Below are positions 26,268 to 37,699 of a DNA stretch of 64,000 bases, piece after piece. The DNA is taken from positions 31,830,888 through 31,894,887 of the forward strand of contig NC_063260.1 of assembly GCF_019578655.1 (NCBI RefSeq). Reading direction: 5' to 3'. The stretch is from Ricinus communis (taxonomy: Eukaryota; Streptophyta; Magnoliopsida; Malpighiales; Euphorbiaceae). The notes below the pieces were generated by a model that worked only from the letters and a program-made list of their open reading frames with translations, searched no databases and was not told where the DNA came from. The translations under genes and the position numbers were made by a program. Position 1 is the first letter of the stretch, and the number at the start of each line of letters is the position of its first letter.

Positions 26268-26811
26268 TCAAAGGGCATCCTCATATTGATCAATACTTAG
26301 TTTGATGGCATCCAATTGCGAAATAACATATTCCAATTTCTTACAACAGATCTCATTGGAGATTCTACAGCTGTAGTCACACTTCTCAAATGGACGGTAC
26401 TCGCACGCACTTTTTATTTCATTTCGCAGAGTAAACTGGATGTCCTGATTCAATTTCATTTTCAAATAAAACCTAACAAATTAATTTGGAAATCAAGAAA
26501 ACTCAATCACGTTCTTTAATTGGAAAGAAAATTAAAATTTTAACCTTGATCATTTGCATGAACTCACGGCAATTGTTGTTGATAAATTCTTTACGAGGAC
26601 CAGTAGGAGCAGCCAGCTCGTCCATAACTCCACTAGCCAGCTCCAGAACCCTAACTATTGTCTGCAATTGCAACCCATAAAAGAAAAAAGTATAAATTAT
26701 GCTTTTCCATTTTTGTGAAAAAATGAAAAACAAGAAACGAGGAAGAAGTACGACTTTCTCAACATTTTGAAGTCGCTGCAACGATGTGTTCTGAGTCTGC
26801 GACGAATCCAT
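26268..26811 (-). CDS. MED11: Mediator complex subunit 11 (MED11)
   Basis: Head-module subunit of the Mediator coactivator, linking transcription factors to RNA polymerase II and TFIIH. Three exons (26811-26755, 26661-26545, 26444-26268) give 116 residues. The N-terminus MDSSQTQNTSLQRLQNVEK and the block LRNEIKSACEYRPFEKCDY match plant MED11 as recalled (Arabidopsis At3g01435, similar length). The protein is mostly helical, as expected for the MED11/MED22 heterodimer. The gene is divergent from the pyruvate carrier gene with 277 bases between start codons. Confidence 0.92.
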
Positions 26812-27088
26812 TCTGATGTGTTCTGAGTTTAGTTTAGTTGAGCTGAGCAATCACACATAACACCTCTGCAGTCTTAGACTGGTGTTTTTATTCCTCTGTA
26901 TAAATCAAAGTTCCCAAACGTCGGCGTTTGGACTAGTAGCATGTAAGGTCAAGTAAATACTAGGGCAGGGCTGGGCCAATGGAATGCTGACATGGCATGA
27001 TATGGTTGGTGGGTATTTATGCCTTCTTCCACCACCAGCAAAGCAAAAGAAATTATTCTTGTTGGCTCACAGAACGCAGAGGAGAGAG
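26812..27088. promoter_or_regulatory. Shared promoter between MED11 and MPC genes
   Basis: Only 277 bases separate the two divergent start codons. The stretch contains TGGGCC (26972-26977), a site II/TCP-type element, overlapping a CCAAT box (26976-26980). No clear TATA box is seen. Site II elements are frequent in promoters of plant nuclear genes for mitochondrial and housekeeping proteins, which fits both neighbours. Confidence 0.6.
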
Positions 27089-28938
27089 ATGGCGACTTCC
27101 AAGCTGCAAGCTCTTTGGAATCACCCGGCCGGACCCAAAACCAGTCAGCCTTCTTCCATCTCTCTTTTTTATTCTCTTTGCTTATGAATCCCTAAAATGT
27201 TTGCTTTGATGAGCATAAAATTTCTAATTTTGACTTTCTTTCTTTTTTTATTTTAAAAAATTGATTCCGATTAGACCCTTTTTTCGTTTGCCCTCTTTGC
27301 GAACAAAACAATATCAACCTATGGCGTTTCCGTCGTCTCAAATGCGATTTATTTATTTATGTCTCAATTTTTTGTCCGACTTGTATTTATGATAATTCAT
27401 TCAATTCTCCGCTACAATTTACCCAATGGAATTAGAAGGGAAAAATTGGACGGAATGGGAGACAAGACAAAGTGTTAAACACAATTAACTTATGAATTCA
27501 GCCATTCTGTTTCCACTATATTAACCCCAAATCATAACTTTTTCCTGTTTGTTCATTACCTCAATTACGTTGTGGGAAAGCTAGCAATTGGAAAGATACC
27601 AACATCCTACCTTGATCACCTATATTAGGCTATCAAACTCAATCTAATTGATCAGCCAATGCAGGACCTGGTTGTGCTAACATTTTATAAATTTGACACT
27701 TGTCTGACCTTCAATTGCCATGTTTGCTATTGCAGTTCACTTCTGGGCACCAACGTTTAAATGGGGCATCAGCATTGCTAATATTGCCGACTTCGCCAAA
27801 CCACCTGAAAAACTCTCATATCCTCAGCAAATAGGTATGCTCCTTTTCTCTTCCATCATTTCATCTGTGCAGTACCTCTCTTTTTATTTTTTATTTATTT
27901 ATTTTATTTTTTTATTTTCCTTCATTTTCAACAGCCACACTGCATGTGCATTCTTTACTATTGTGGATTATACCATAACTTCTATCTAAGTATTCTGTGT
28001 CCCATATTGACATATAGACCATATATGGTAATCTTATATATACCTTTTTGGTTTACAGCGGTTACAGCCACTGGACTTATATGGTCACGCTACAGCACTG
28101 TAATTACACCAGTAAGTTTCCCTTGAATAAATGCCTTGCCGTTCTAATATGAAATTGTGCTGATACAGCACCTATCGCTGGCACCTGATACTCTATTTGC
28201 AATTATGAGGTGACTCTTTTTGGATTATCTCTTATCTATCTAGTTCTTGGTTATACTATATATCATTCTTCATATCATTTAGTTTATATTTCTTGCAAGC
28301 CTATCTTTACTTGTTTTTAGCTTGCTTGTTCTGTGATCTTAGTCATGATAGTTAAATTCAAACAATTTAAATGATTGATTTGATAACTTGAAAGTTATGC
28401 TCTTTGAGAAATGTCAATTCATTTTGATCCTAGTTCATCTGTCATCTGAACTGCAGAAAAACTGGAATCTATTTAGTGTAAACGTTGCAATGGCTGCAAC
28501 AGGCCTCTATCAATTGTCGCGCAAAGTACAGTAAGTTCTGTTAAAAAATACTGCTATCTGTATGTGGAATTTATAGTATCATGCTTTATAGCTGTTGGCA
28601 TAGGGACGTCATTCTTTTCTTGTTTTAACTTTGCCCAATCATATGAGATTCAAAGTGGAGGATTTCTAGTCCTCTACCCATAACTCGCCCTACTCTAGTT
28701 CTAGTAGGATTTATACCTAAGAGCTTGTGGTAAAAATTGCGAAGCCTGCATGGTTATAGTTTTAGTATGTAGATTCCAATACGAAGTCATCCTATATTGT
28801 CTTGCTCAAATGTTTTTCTCTTGCTGTGCTGTTGCCTATACAGATGATGGCCTCATTAGAGACTTATTAATTACCTTTTTTCACATTTCCAGGCACGATT
28901 ACTTTTCTGAGGCAGAAGCTGCTGCAGTGAAAGAATGA
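27089..28938 (+). CDS. Mitochondrial pyruvate carrier subunit (MPC2-like, UPF0041)
   Basis: Inner-membrane carrier subunit importing pyruvate into the matrix. Five exons (27089-27143, 27736-27834, 28059-28111, 28457-28530, 28893-28938) give 108 residues. The signature HFWAPTFKWGISIANIADFAKPPEKLSYPQQ, followed by TGLIWSRYSTVITPKNWNLFSVN, is the MPC family core, with hydrophobic helices around IWSRYSTVI and NLFSVNVAMAATGLYQL. The N-terminus MATSKLQALWNHPAGPKT equals the plant consensus as I recall it. Exon 1 is only 55 bases and is separated by a 592-base intron. The paralogue (MPC numbering) cannot be assigned by eye. Confidence 0.95.
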
Positions 28939-30202
28939 TGACGAAAACATACTTTGTTTCCATTTATGCCCTGCAGTGTTGAAGCCATTTTTCCTTCATG
29001 CTTTGCAGTTCTTTCAGCATTTCAATCTGTTGCTGTGTGCTTCCTTAAAGGCCTTGGGTACTCTTTTTCTTTTTCTTTTTTTCTGTTAAACTTTTTCCTC
29101 CAGAAAGAAGACTTTGGATACTTCAGTATTCTATGATGTAGAAATTATAGGTTGAAGTACACTGTTATGCTGGTGAGGCCATTATAAACCAGAAAGATTA
29201 ACGCATGACCAATAATATATTGTTCAGATGCCCCTGATTTTCTGCTACTCGGAGTGCTAGTAATACTAATATTTGTGCTTGTTCTGCTATTTTGCCCGGG
29301 CTTGCTAAGGAAGAGTTAGAGGGCGTAAAACAAAAAAAGATTCAGTCCAGTATACTATATGGAAAGAAGTTACCATTAATGATAAATAAAGAAAAGATTT
29401 TAATATTTGATTGTATAATTTTGCACACCAATATCAACTTTATAATAAATTGTCTCTCTAGTCTGTCAGTTTCATTTTGTTCTTGAAGCACATTATTGGG
29501 TTCCAATGTTATCTGTAACAAGGATGTTTTCAAAACTTATAAAACTTATGAGCAAGGATCTACCCTAGGTAGCTTCTGTTCAAATTGTCACAGGCAACCT
29601 GCATTCGTTGAATGCATATCATTTTTCACATTGCGGCATGATCTGAAATTTACACGATCAAAATGCTCATTGCAAGAACTACAAGCTGTCACAGACTGCT
29701 GCTGGACATGTGAGATTAACCAAAGTGATGGACAACCAGGCGCCATCTTATCTTGACAAACATGGAATGCCCTTTCAGTATCACGGCCATATTGTATTGT
29801 AGATCATTAACTTGCTTGATTTGTCAGCATCTGGAATTTCAAACCAACAAGAGAAATAATTGCCTCCATTGCCCTTTTTGGTGTGCACAGATCCTGGGCA
29901 ATAGTTTCCAGGAAGACAAACGAAACATGTGGGGTGTAGGGATATCAACTGTTCAAGAATGGGAAGAAAAATCGTTATTTTGTAATTCAGTACAAGTTAC
30001 GATCAGCTCAACCAGGGAGCATCAAATGAAAGACAACTAGGGTACATGCATCTACCACTCAAACCCGCTTTCTCCAAAATGCCAGGTTGCCAAGTAATTG
30101 GGAAAATTGTCTCCGAATCAGCAATAAACAAATAGACTTTTTTTCTTCTTCTATTCTATATGTCAAATAATATTACGGTACACCTTTAATCATCTCCCAA
30201 CA
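28939..30202. other. Convergent gap between MPC and EAR-motif genes
   Basis: 1.26 kb including both 3' UTRs. Two adjacent plus-strand open frames (29496-29756 and, from a TTG, 29753-30040) show no clear domain; the first has four scattered cysteines. I treat them as chance. Confidence 0.4.
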
Positions 30203-33200
30203 CTACTTGGAGTTCACTCTTTCTAACTGCCCATCTCTTGGCTGATCTGGTTTTAAATCAGAGTCATCATCGTGGGACATTAAGCCTAGACTCAAATCCA
30301 AAGTGCTTTCGTTCAGATCTTGTCGCACCACTTGATTATCACCCTGAGACTGAAGTGAATGTTCAAGCCAACATTAGATGGATACCGCAAAAGTGAAAAC
30401 ATAGTTGGCATCAAACAACTTGAACTTAAAAGGTTGTCATAGTGGGGGTCACAATCGGCTCAACATCTTTGGCGTTAAAGAGTACAGAAAATTAAATTAC
30501 AAATCTCACTTGCATACAAAAACAATGGCTTGATTTCATAAAAAGAGATAGGTGTATTTCAAATTGCAGTCCAACAATTGGACAAAGAAGGGAGAAAAGA
30601 TAAATCAAAGAAGAAAAAGGACGACAGAATTTGCAAGCTCTTTTATCCTCTTAATTCAGGCAAATCATTATTCTTTCTTTAATGGGTCTTCCATTTCAAA
30701 GAAAATCATTGTCATCATATAATTAACATTTTCTCTATAGGTGCAGATGGACTTTTTGAAAGATCAATTTGTATGAGTTGCATTTTGTTTTATCATAGAA
30801 GAAAACAGAACTCCATGCATGACAAATGTACCAATCTTAAAAAATGAATAACAATTTACCTGAGTTTCTTCCATAGGTATGTCATTAATGTCAGGTTTTT
30901 CATCAAAACCATCATCCTTTGAAATTGGTTCCGCTGCGACTTCAGCATCACTCTGTTTCGCTTCATCTTCAGCCTTCTCTGCAACTTCATTTTTCTGTTT
31001 CTCTAGCAAATAAACCTACACTTGCCAAGAAACCAAAATAATAAATAATAACTTCGGGTTGAACAGATTCACTAGAGCCATACATTTTTGCAAGGCACAT
31101 CATGAAATCCCTAAGCTACAATTGAAAGTAGAGAGCACTTTCATTAATCATCCTGGTGACAATATCACACCAGGCAACCTAGAGACAGTAAGAAGGTAGG
31201 TTTTGCAGGTCAAGGCTTTGAATGACAAACACAATCTTTATCAATGAAAGGGGAAGGCTATCAATATGTAACCCTCTCAAGGTCTGCAAAATAAGCACCC
31301 CTTTCATCCTGGTAGCATCATCTTCACTTCCACCATGCAAAATAAATAAAAATGCATAATTTTCTAGAGCAACACATTTTTTCATCAACTGGGGCCTAAA
31401 ATACCCTTAAAAATCTGCACACCTTCAATGACATACTCCACCACAAAAAAAGGCTTAAAACCTGATATGCCATTGATCAAATAACACCATTGAAACAGTA
31501 TAGCGAGTGCATACTAAAACAAAAACATGAGAAAAGGTATATCAAACAAAGTTTCCAATTATTTTCCACTATGAAGGATATCAGATACCTTGATTGGTTA
31601 TGATTCATCAGCACAACTATGAATCAATTTTTTTACCAGATTACTACTTTATCACATCTAACCCAAAATAATGCCATGGAAATCATTGGTAACCGAGAGC
31701 AATGCATTAGCATTTTATTTACCATATATCCCTTATCCAAATTACAACTCAGTCTAAACTGAGTGAATAAATTTTGAAAAGCAAATCAGATTCTACTTGG
31801 TCAACCACACATCAAAATAAATTAAATAGACATTTTAAAACTTCTTCAATCTAAATGCATTGATATAATAATTATTATAATTAAAAGGTAAAATCTAACA
31901 AATTCCAATTGAACATCTCTTACAAAATGCATGATAATGCCATTCTCATGTAATCGAGCACCATGCTTTGGATAACAAGACAATATGAAGATAGTATGTG
32001 TTTTATTTTTTTGGTTGAAAATCTATTTTCTCAATAGAAAGAGAAAGGGTTCTAGCTCTATACAAGAGCTGTATGACCAGATAACATAAGAATCATCATA
32101 CTCCCCAGACGATAAAGATCTTCAAGCCCCAAAATGTTCCCTCCATCACATAGTTTTTTTGTCCATTGGATAACATCATGTGTCGTATGATTTTCTATGT
32201 ATCTCTCTCTATGTTCCAGTGAGGCTCAACCATCTGAAATTTCATTAAAAAAAGAAATCACATGCAACTGGATGGCTATAACAAATGAGGGACAACAAAG
32301 TTGGGTATAGAAAGTAGCAATACATAGACCAGAAAGCCAAGCTCCTGATTTAAAGAGGTTAATTCCTTTTGCAAGTACTTCAAAGATGCTCTTAACTAAC
32401 ACCAGGCATAACTCACAAGTCACAACATAAGCAACTAGATTACATCACTTAGCAATGTGATGATGTGTTTATACCGCTATACCTATTTTCTCATTGTCTT
32501 TCCAGCCACTCGCACATACAGTCTGTGCTAATTTATTATAACATCAAGAAGACAAAAATCTCTCACTGAAGACAAGAATCATTCGGACCTAAAATAAGAA
32601 AAAATGTCCAAGCAATAACAAGGGTCAAACTTAAGTTTCCCCTCCCAGCTATACGTAGTTTTCTTACAACTTCTTGTTCAGCTCCTAGAACATCAGATTT
32701 TGTTAATAAACGATTTCAACTCTTGAGAGGGTAAACTAGACTAAGATATTGAGAAGTTTGATCAAAACAAGGGTTAGAGGTTGCATTTTGGACATTGAGA
32801 TAATCAAGTCAACCAAACTAAGCATTAGTCCCAAGCCAGTCGGTTATAAATAAACAAAGCTTAAATGATACAAATACAAAGAAATGTGGAATCCTCACAT
32901 TTTGGCCCATGGATTGAATTAGATGCTACACACTTCTAAATCAGACACTAGTTATGAATCAGTGTAGTGCAGATATAAAAAGATCGTCATTTTTCTTCTT
33001 GTTGATTTTATTATATTTACTAACATTTTCATTTATATCATTTCTATGAAAATGTAAGATAAAATAAAAACTAGTGCAGTAGTGTTGATGAGTAGCATTG
33101 CGTTGATCAAAATATGAGATATTGTGGCTATTGATCAATAGTCAAATGGGTATTTCATTTCCAATGAGAAATCAGGTCGACGTTCTTTTATTACGAAACT

Positions 33201-33794
33201 TGAATGAGTATTCCCATCATCGATGGAGAAAATAAAGAAAACGAAATATTTCTTATTTGTGCGAAAAAAGAATTCCAGGTTTTGAGGGAAATTTGATGAT
33301 TAGATCATCATATGTTACTGAATCAGACAACAGTCAAATAGTGGAAGCTAAGAACGAAAATAAAACCCTAAAACACTGTTCATGGGAAACACAGATCTAA
33401 AATGTAGTATAAAGTAAATGGGGCAGGCAAAGAAACAATTGGAAAATTAGAAAGGAGAGAGAGGGCAGACCGGAATGTACTTGAATTTACGGCGAGGAGG
33501 CTCGTCAGGAAGGAGGGGGGGATCGTCGTTCTTGTGATTGCTGTTGCTGTTGTTATTGGATTGAGATTGAGATTGAGATTGAGAAGAAGGGGTCCATTTG
33601 TAAAGGAGGAGATGAGAACCGTTATTACCGTTAGAGGAAGAATTGTTGTGGTTGTGGTTGTGGCTGTGGTTGTGGTTAGATGATGGAGAAACGTGGACCC
33701 ATCTCTTCTTCCACTTCCTCACAGGTCCACTGAACACCGTCGCCGGTCCATAACGGGTGGAAGACCGCCCCAGTCTCGCCCCCACTCCCTCCAT
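30203..33794 (-). CDS. Uncharacterised plant protein with C-terminal EAR-type LxLxL motif
   Basis: Three exons (33794-33471, 31015-30860, 30349-30203) join to 208 residues. The N-terminus MEGVGARLGRSSTRYGPATVFSGPVRKWKKRWVHVSP is highly ordered, with a basic/aromatic RKWKKRWV patch, and belongs to a conserved plant family I recognise but cannot name by function. Then come Asn/His/Ser- and Ser/Gln-rich repeats (about residues 40-90), then PPRRKFKYIPVYLLEKQK. Next is an acidic Glu/Asp/Ala-rich segment ending KPDINDIPMEE, and finally TLDLSLGLMSHDDD. LDLSLGL (177-183) fits the LxLxL EAR repression motif that recruits TOPLESS co-repressors, so a nuclear repressor or adaptor is a reasonable inference, without a visible DNA-binding domain. 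Intron 1 is about 2.45 kb. Confidence 0.85.
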
Positions 33795-34299
33795 TTCTTG
33801 CTTGCTTGACTCTAAACTGGATATGTAAAATCCGTCTAGTTTTATTATTTCCTTTTCTGCCTGCAGTATGCACACATAAGAGTGAGAAATGAGAGGAGAA
33901 AGGGGAGGGGAGACATGGTGGTATAGTTATATAAAACGGTATACAATACAGTATTAGCAAATGGCCCCTACCCTACGGTTGTTTGTTTGCCTGACACTAA
34001 TAATCAAATCACAAACCAACTATGATTGCTTGCTTTAATTTTAATTTAACCATTAGCAAATGGCAATTGCAAACCTATTTGAATACTTCTAAATGAATGC
34101 TTCAATTTCTTTGGAACTGTATTATATATAATATCCCCTTTCATTATCTAAAGTTGTTTACATTGCCAGTATTATTAGTATTAATTTGGTACCCTGTGCT
34201 TTTTTTTTTTGAGAGATAGATAAATTAAATCACTTTTTTCTAAAAATAACATTATTTCTTATAGAAATGTTTGATGATACAATTTACAAAAATCTATAT
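33795..34299. other. Upstream region of the EAR-motif gene
   Basis: Probable 5' UTR and promoter on the minus strand. Purine-rich sequence at 33875-33915 is likely transcribed leader. Beyond 34140 composition shifts to very AT-rich. No coding region seen. Confidence 0.3.
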
Positions 34300-34990
34300 A
34301 TATTATTAATTTTTGAAATTTAAATTTTTTTAATATGTGTTTAATTTTTGACACATAAAATTTTTATTTTGACACATTTGACGTATGGGATTAAAGACTA
34401 TATAATTTTATAGTTTTTTCTATTATCTTATTGATTAATAAATAACATTTCTAATTAAATACTGACTCTAATTATAAAGATAGAATATTAATTATATTTT
34501 AATATTATATTAACTAATAAATAATTTTCTAATAAGATAATAATACTAATTTTATCTTAAAAAATAATAGCACATTAATTGTATTATAATATTATATTAA
34601 CTAATAAATAGTATTCTAATTAGATGACGATATTAATTCTATATTAAGAAGCAACATATTAATTATATTTTAATATCACATTAACGAATAAATTATTTTT
34701 GTAATTAAATAATAATTATAATATAGAAAATAATATTTTTAATTATATTTTTAATAATAAATTAATTTTTTAATTTTAAAAAATAGTAATATTAATATGT
34801 TAATTTTCTCTTATAAATTAATTAATAAATAATGTCTATATTATTGTATTAATAAAAAATTAAAATTTTAAAATATTAAAAATATTTATAAATAAATAAT
34901 TTATTATTATTTTTTAAAATTTATATTAATATAAATATTAAATATTTTATTAAATTATATTTTATTAATTTAATTTTATAATCAACGTGA
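34300..34990. repeat. AT-rich repeat block with internal tandem array (~83-bp unit, about four copies)
   Basis: Units begin near 34449, 34528, 34614 and 34699. Each starts with a variant of 'tctaattaaat' and most carry 'attaattatattttaatattatattaac(t/g)aataaata'. The spacing is 79-86 bases. The first 245 bases of the block (34300-34545) match 60513-60757 and more weakly 36025-36260, so it belongs to a dispersed family. No coding content. Confidence 0.65.
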
Positions 34991-35079
34991 TAATATTGGT
35001 AACGAACTACCGAATTTGTTATTATTGCAGATACAATTGTGGTAAGCTGATAGCATTACACTAGAGAATAGAAGAAGAG

Positions 35080-35640
35080 ACTTTTAGAAAAAGCCCATTG
35101 AGTCATAAGGTTTAATTTGTTTTCCTTTTTTTCTAAAGCCCAAAGAAAAAGAAAAAGATGTGCGGCTGAAATGTATTCTACAAAAGTAAAGGGAAGGGTG
35201 CTGATGATACTATAAAAAGGGAGGAAGGAAGTAGGGCTTTATTATGAACAATGGCAGTCGTCTGGCTGCGGCGGCGGCCTTGGCCATCGTCTTCAACCTG
35301 TCTCCATTTTGTAAAAAGTTTTATATGCATTTGGTTTTGATTTACTTAGATATATAAGAAAAGAGTGGCTACATGTACCAAGGGAAGGCATGGAGAATAA
35401 AAGAGTAGCCTTCATCTTGAATTGCCAAAGCGGCTGTAGCTATATCAATTTCAGAAGCTAACTGGCCGGTTGTTGTTTTTGAGATCCATCGACATATCTG
35501 CTTACCGAGCTTCTTATATTTATATATTTTCTTAAAAAACAAAAAACAGAGTAGGGAGAGAAGATGGAAATGGCATAGGATTTAGCCTTTTCTTAGAGAC
35601 CCTTCTCTTCACATTAAACTCGTCACTTTCCAGGCATTCT
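35080..35640 (+). promoter_or_regulatory. Isolated island of normal composition with promoter-like signals
   Basis: Between two extremely AT-rich blocks lies about 550 bases of ordinary composition. It has two GCCCA-containing sites (near 35092 and 35136), a TATAAAA at about 35211-35217, and an ATG at 35244 opening a 38-codon frame with an alanine-rich hydrophobic start (NNGSRLAAAAALAIVFNL). It could be an orphan promoter, a short or non-coding transcript, or a gene fragment. No known miRNA sequence was recognised. Confidence 0.3.
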
Positions 35641-35699
35641 GCTTTCGTCTTCCAGCAGTCTTGCGTCTATCGGTGACTATATTTTTTTTTTTTTTTTTT

Positions 35700-37100
35700 C
35701 TTGGATAGATCCAAGATCTAACCTTGCCAGATTCATTTCATCCTATCACTTTAATATCTTAACGATTGGTTTGCGAATTCATTTAATCTATAAAATTATT
35801 TAATTTTATATTTTAATCTATAATACTAGATATAATTATTTTAGTAATTAAATTACTGAAATATTTTTAACTTTATATTATATTTTTTAGTTTCTTTTTA
35901 AATTTGTTTATCTAATCTAAATTTTGAATTACTATTTTTTACTGTAGACTATAGATAATTGTAAAATAAATTAAAAATTCATTTCATTTTAAAAAATAAA
36001 ATAAAAATTTAAGAATATTTTGAATATTAAAATTTATATATTATTAACTTTTAAAACTTAAATCTTTATCTATATTTAATTTTTAAATATCTAAATTCGA
36101 ATATATTCATTTTCGACTTGTAAAATTAAAATTTATGTATAATTTAAATATTTTTTATTAATTTATAATTTATAAATTATATTTCTAATCATATTTATTT
36201 TAATTACAAAAATAGCATATTAATTATATTTTATTATTATATCTAATAATAATTTTAATTCTAAATATAATAATTAAATTATATTTAAATTTTTATATTT
36301 AATAATAAGTTAATTTTTGATTATATAATAAATTTTTGATTTTAGTATCGATATTATTAATTGATACAATATTAAAATTAATTAATAAATATTTTTACAA
36401 TAGCTTTTATATTATTAGACTAATGAAAATATCTAAAATAGTTAATTAATTTGTTATTATTTTTTAAATAATTTATATTTATTAATTAAATTTTATAAGT
36501 GAAATAATAATAATCATAAAATGTGTGAGTAAATAACTAGTTATACTATTACAGATTAACAATTGAACTAAATATATTTTTCTAAAGACATGAAAGGACT
36601 CAATTTTAAATAAAACTCATTTCATATATTACTTAACTATTGAAATTATTAAATCCAACTTTTATGATATACACCAAATCAACTGTAAAGCTTTTATTTC
36701 TTTTAAAGGTTTAACAGTTAATTAGTTTAAAAAATATAATATTAAGTTAAAACATGATATAAATATATACTATTTGTGCATTTATTATAAAAGAAAAAGA
36801 TAGCGAGAAAGAATCGAGGGTTGCCGTTTTTGGTCTTTTATTTTTTTTGTTTGAAAGAAATAATTTCTGTCGTGTTATTGACTGAATATTTAAATGTTTG
36901 GATTAACTAATACTGGGGCTAAATTGTACCTTATTTTATAATTTTAAATGTTAAGAAAAGGCATCTAATCCAACTAAACCCTCTCAACCAATTCTGAAAT
37001 AAAATTTAGCCATCCCCACAGCCCTTTTTCTCCTTAAGGTAATACAAATCTTAAATTTATGCCGAACTCTTAATTTGAAGGTTAGAGTCTGGTAACTCTC
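35700..37100. repeat. AT-rich intergenic block with a third dispersed-repeat copy
   Basis: Composition is nearly all A/T. 36025-36260 resembles the family at 34300 and 60513 ('attattaacttttaaaactta', then 'agcatattaattatatttta'). No ORF of note. Confidence 0.45.
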
Positions 37101-37144
37101 GTTAACTTTGCAATTACCTTTAGGATAAAGGTTCGATTCGACTC

Positions 37145-37650
37145 ATCAACTTATATTGAAGAGTTAAATATTTTTATTTTAAATTTTTTCAGTAAATAAT
37201 TTTTTGAATTTATATTAAAGAGTTAAACATACTAATTTAAATTTCTTAACAAATAACTTTTAAAATTTATTTTTAAATATCAAATACATTCAATTTAAAC
37301 TTTTTAATATGAAATAATATTAGATTTTTAACTTCTAATTAAATTATAAAAATTGAAAAAATATTTATTTTATTAATTTACTAATAAAAAATATAATGAT
37401 AGTTATACAAAGCTATGTTTAATAAAATCTAAAATTCATAAAGTTATTAATGAAATAAATATTACTTTTAGTTTTATAATTCAATTAAGATTCAAAAATT
37501 TAATACTATTGTTTAAAAAAAATTAAATTGAATGTATTTAATTCTTGAATATAAATAAAAATTAAAATTAAATATATTTAATTTTTTTATGTAAATTTAA
37601 AAAATTATTTACTGAAAAATTAAATTTGATGAATTTGACCGTAAAAAAAA
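37145..37650. repeat. Long imperfect inverted repeat (foldback/MITE-like)
   Basis: The left arm (about 37160-37395) and right arm (about 37425-37640) are reverse complements over most of their length. For example 37282-37296 pairs exactly with 37525-37539, and the 'agtaaataat' at 37191-37200 pairs with 'attatttact' at 37604-37613. The centre lies near 37410. Small indels shift the register by about 17 bases towards the ends. Terminal repeats and target-site duplication were not resolved. Confidence 0.7.
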
Positions 37651-37699
37651 TTTAGAGAATATTTGCTGAAAATTACCCGACTAGAAAAAAGGGCTCTAC

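Noticed and set aside
29496..30040. Two plus-strand open frames in tandem downstream of MPC; the first has a CSNCHRQPAFVEC stretch recalling a B-box zinc finger
   Set aside because: The remaining zinc ligands of a B-box do not follow, the second frame has no ATG, and the location fits the 3' UTR region of two convergent genes.
35340..35480. Possible miRNA precursor in the promoter-like island
   Set aside because: No match to conserved plant miRNA sequences that I know, and no convincing hairpin seen by eye.
37110..37150. tRNA-like T-loop 'ggttcgattc'
   Set aside because: No matching acceptor stem, D-arm or anticodon arm could be found, so it is not a tRNA gene; at most a tRNA-derived repeat scrap.
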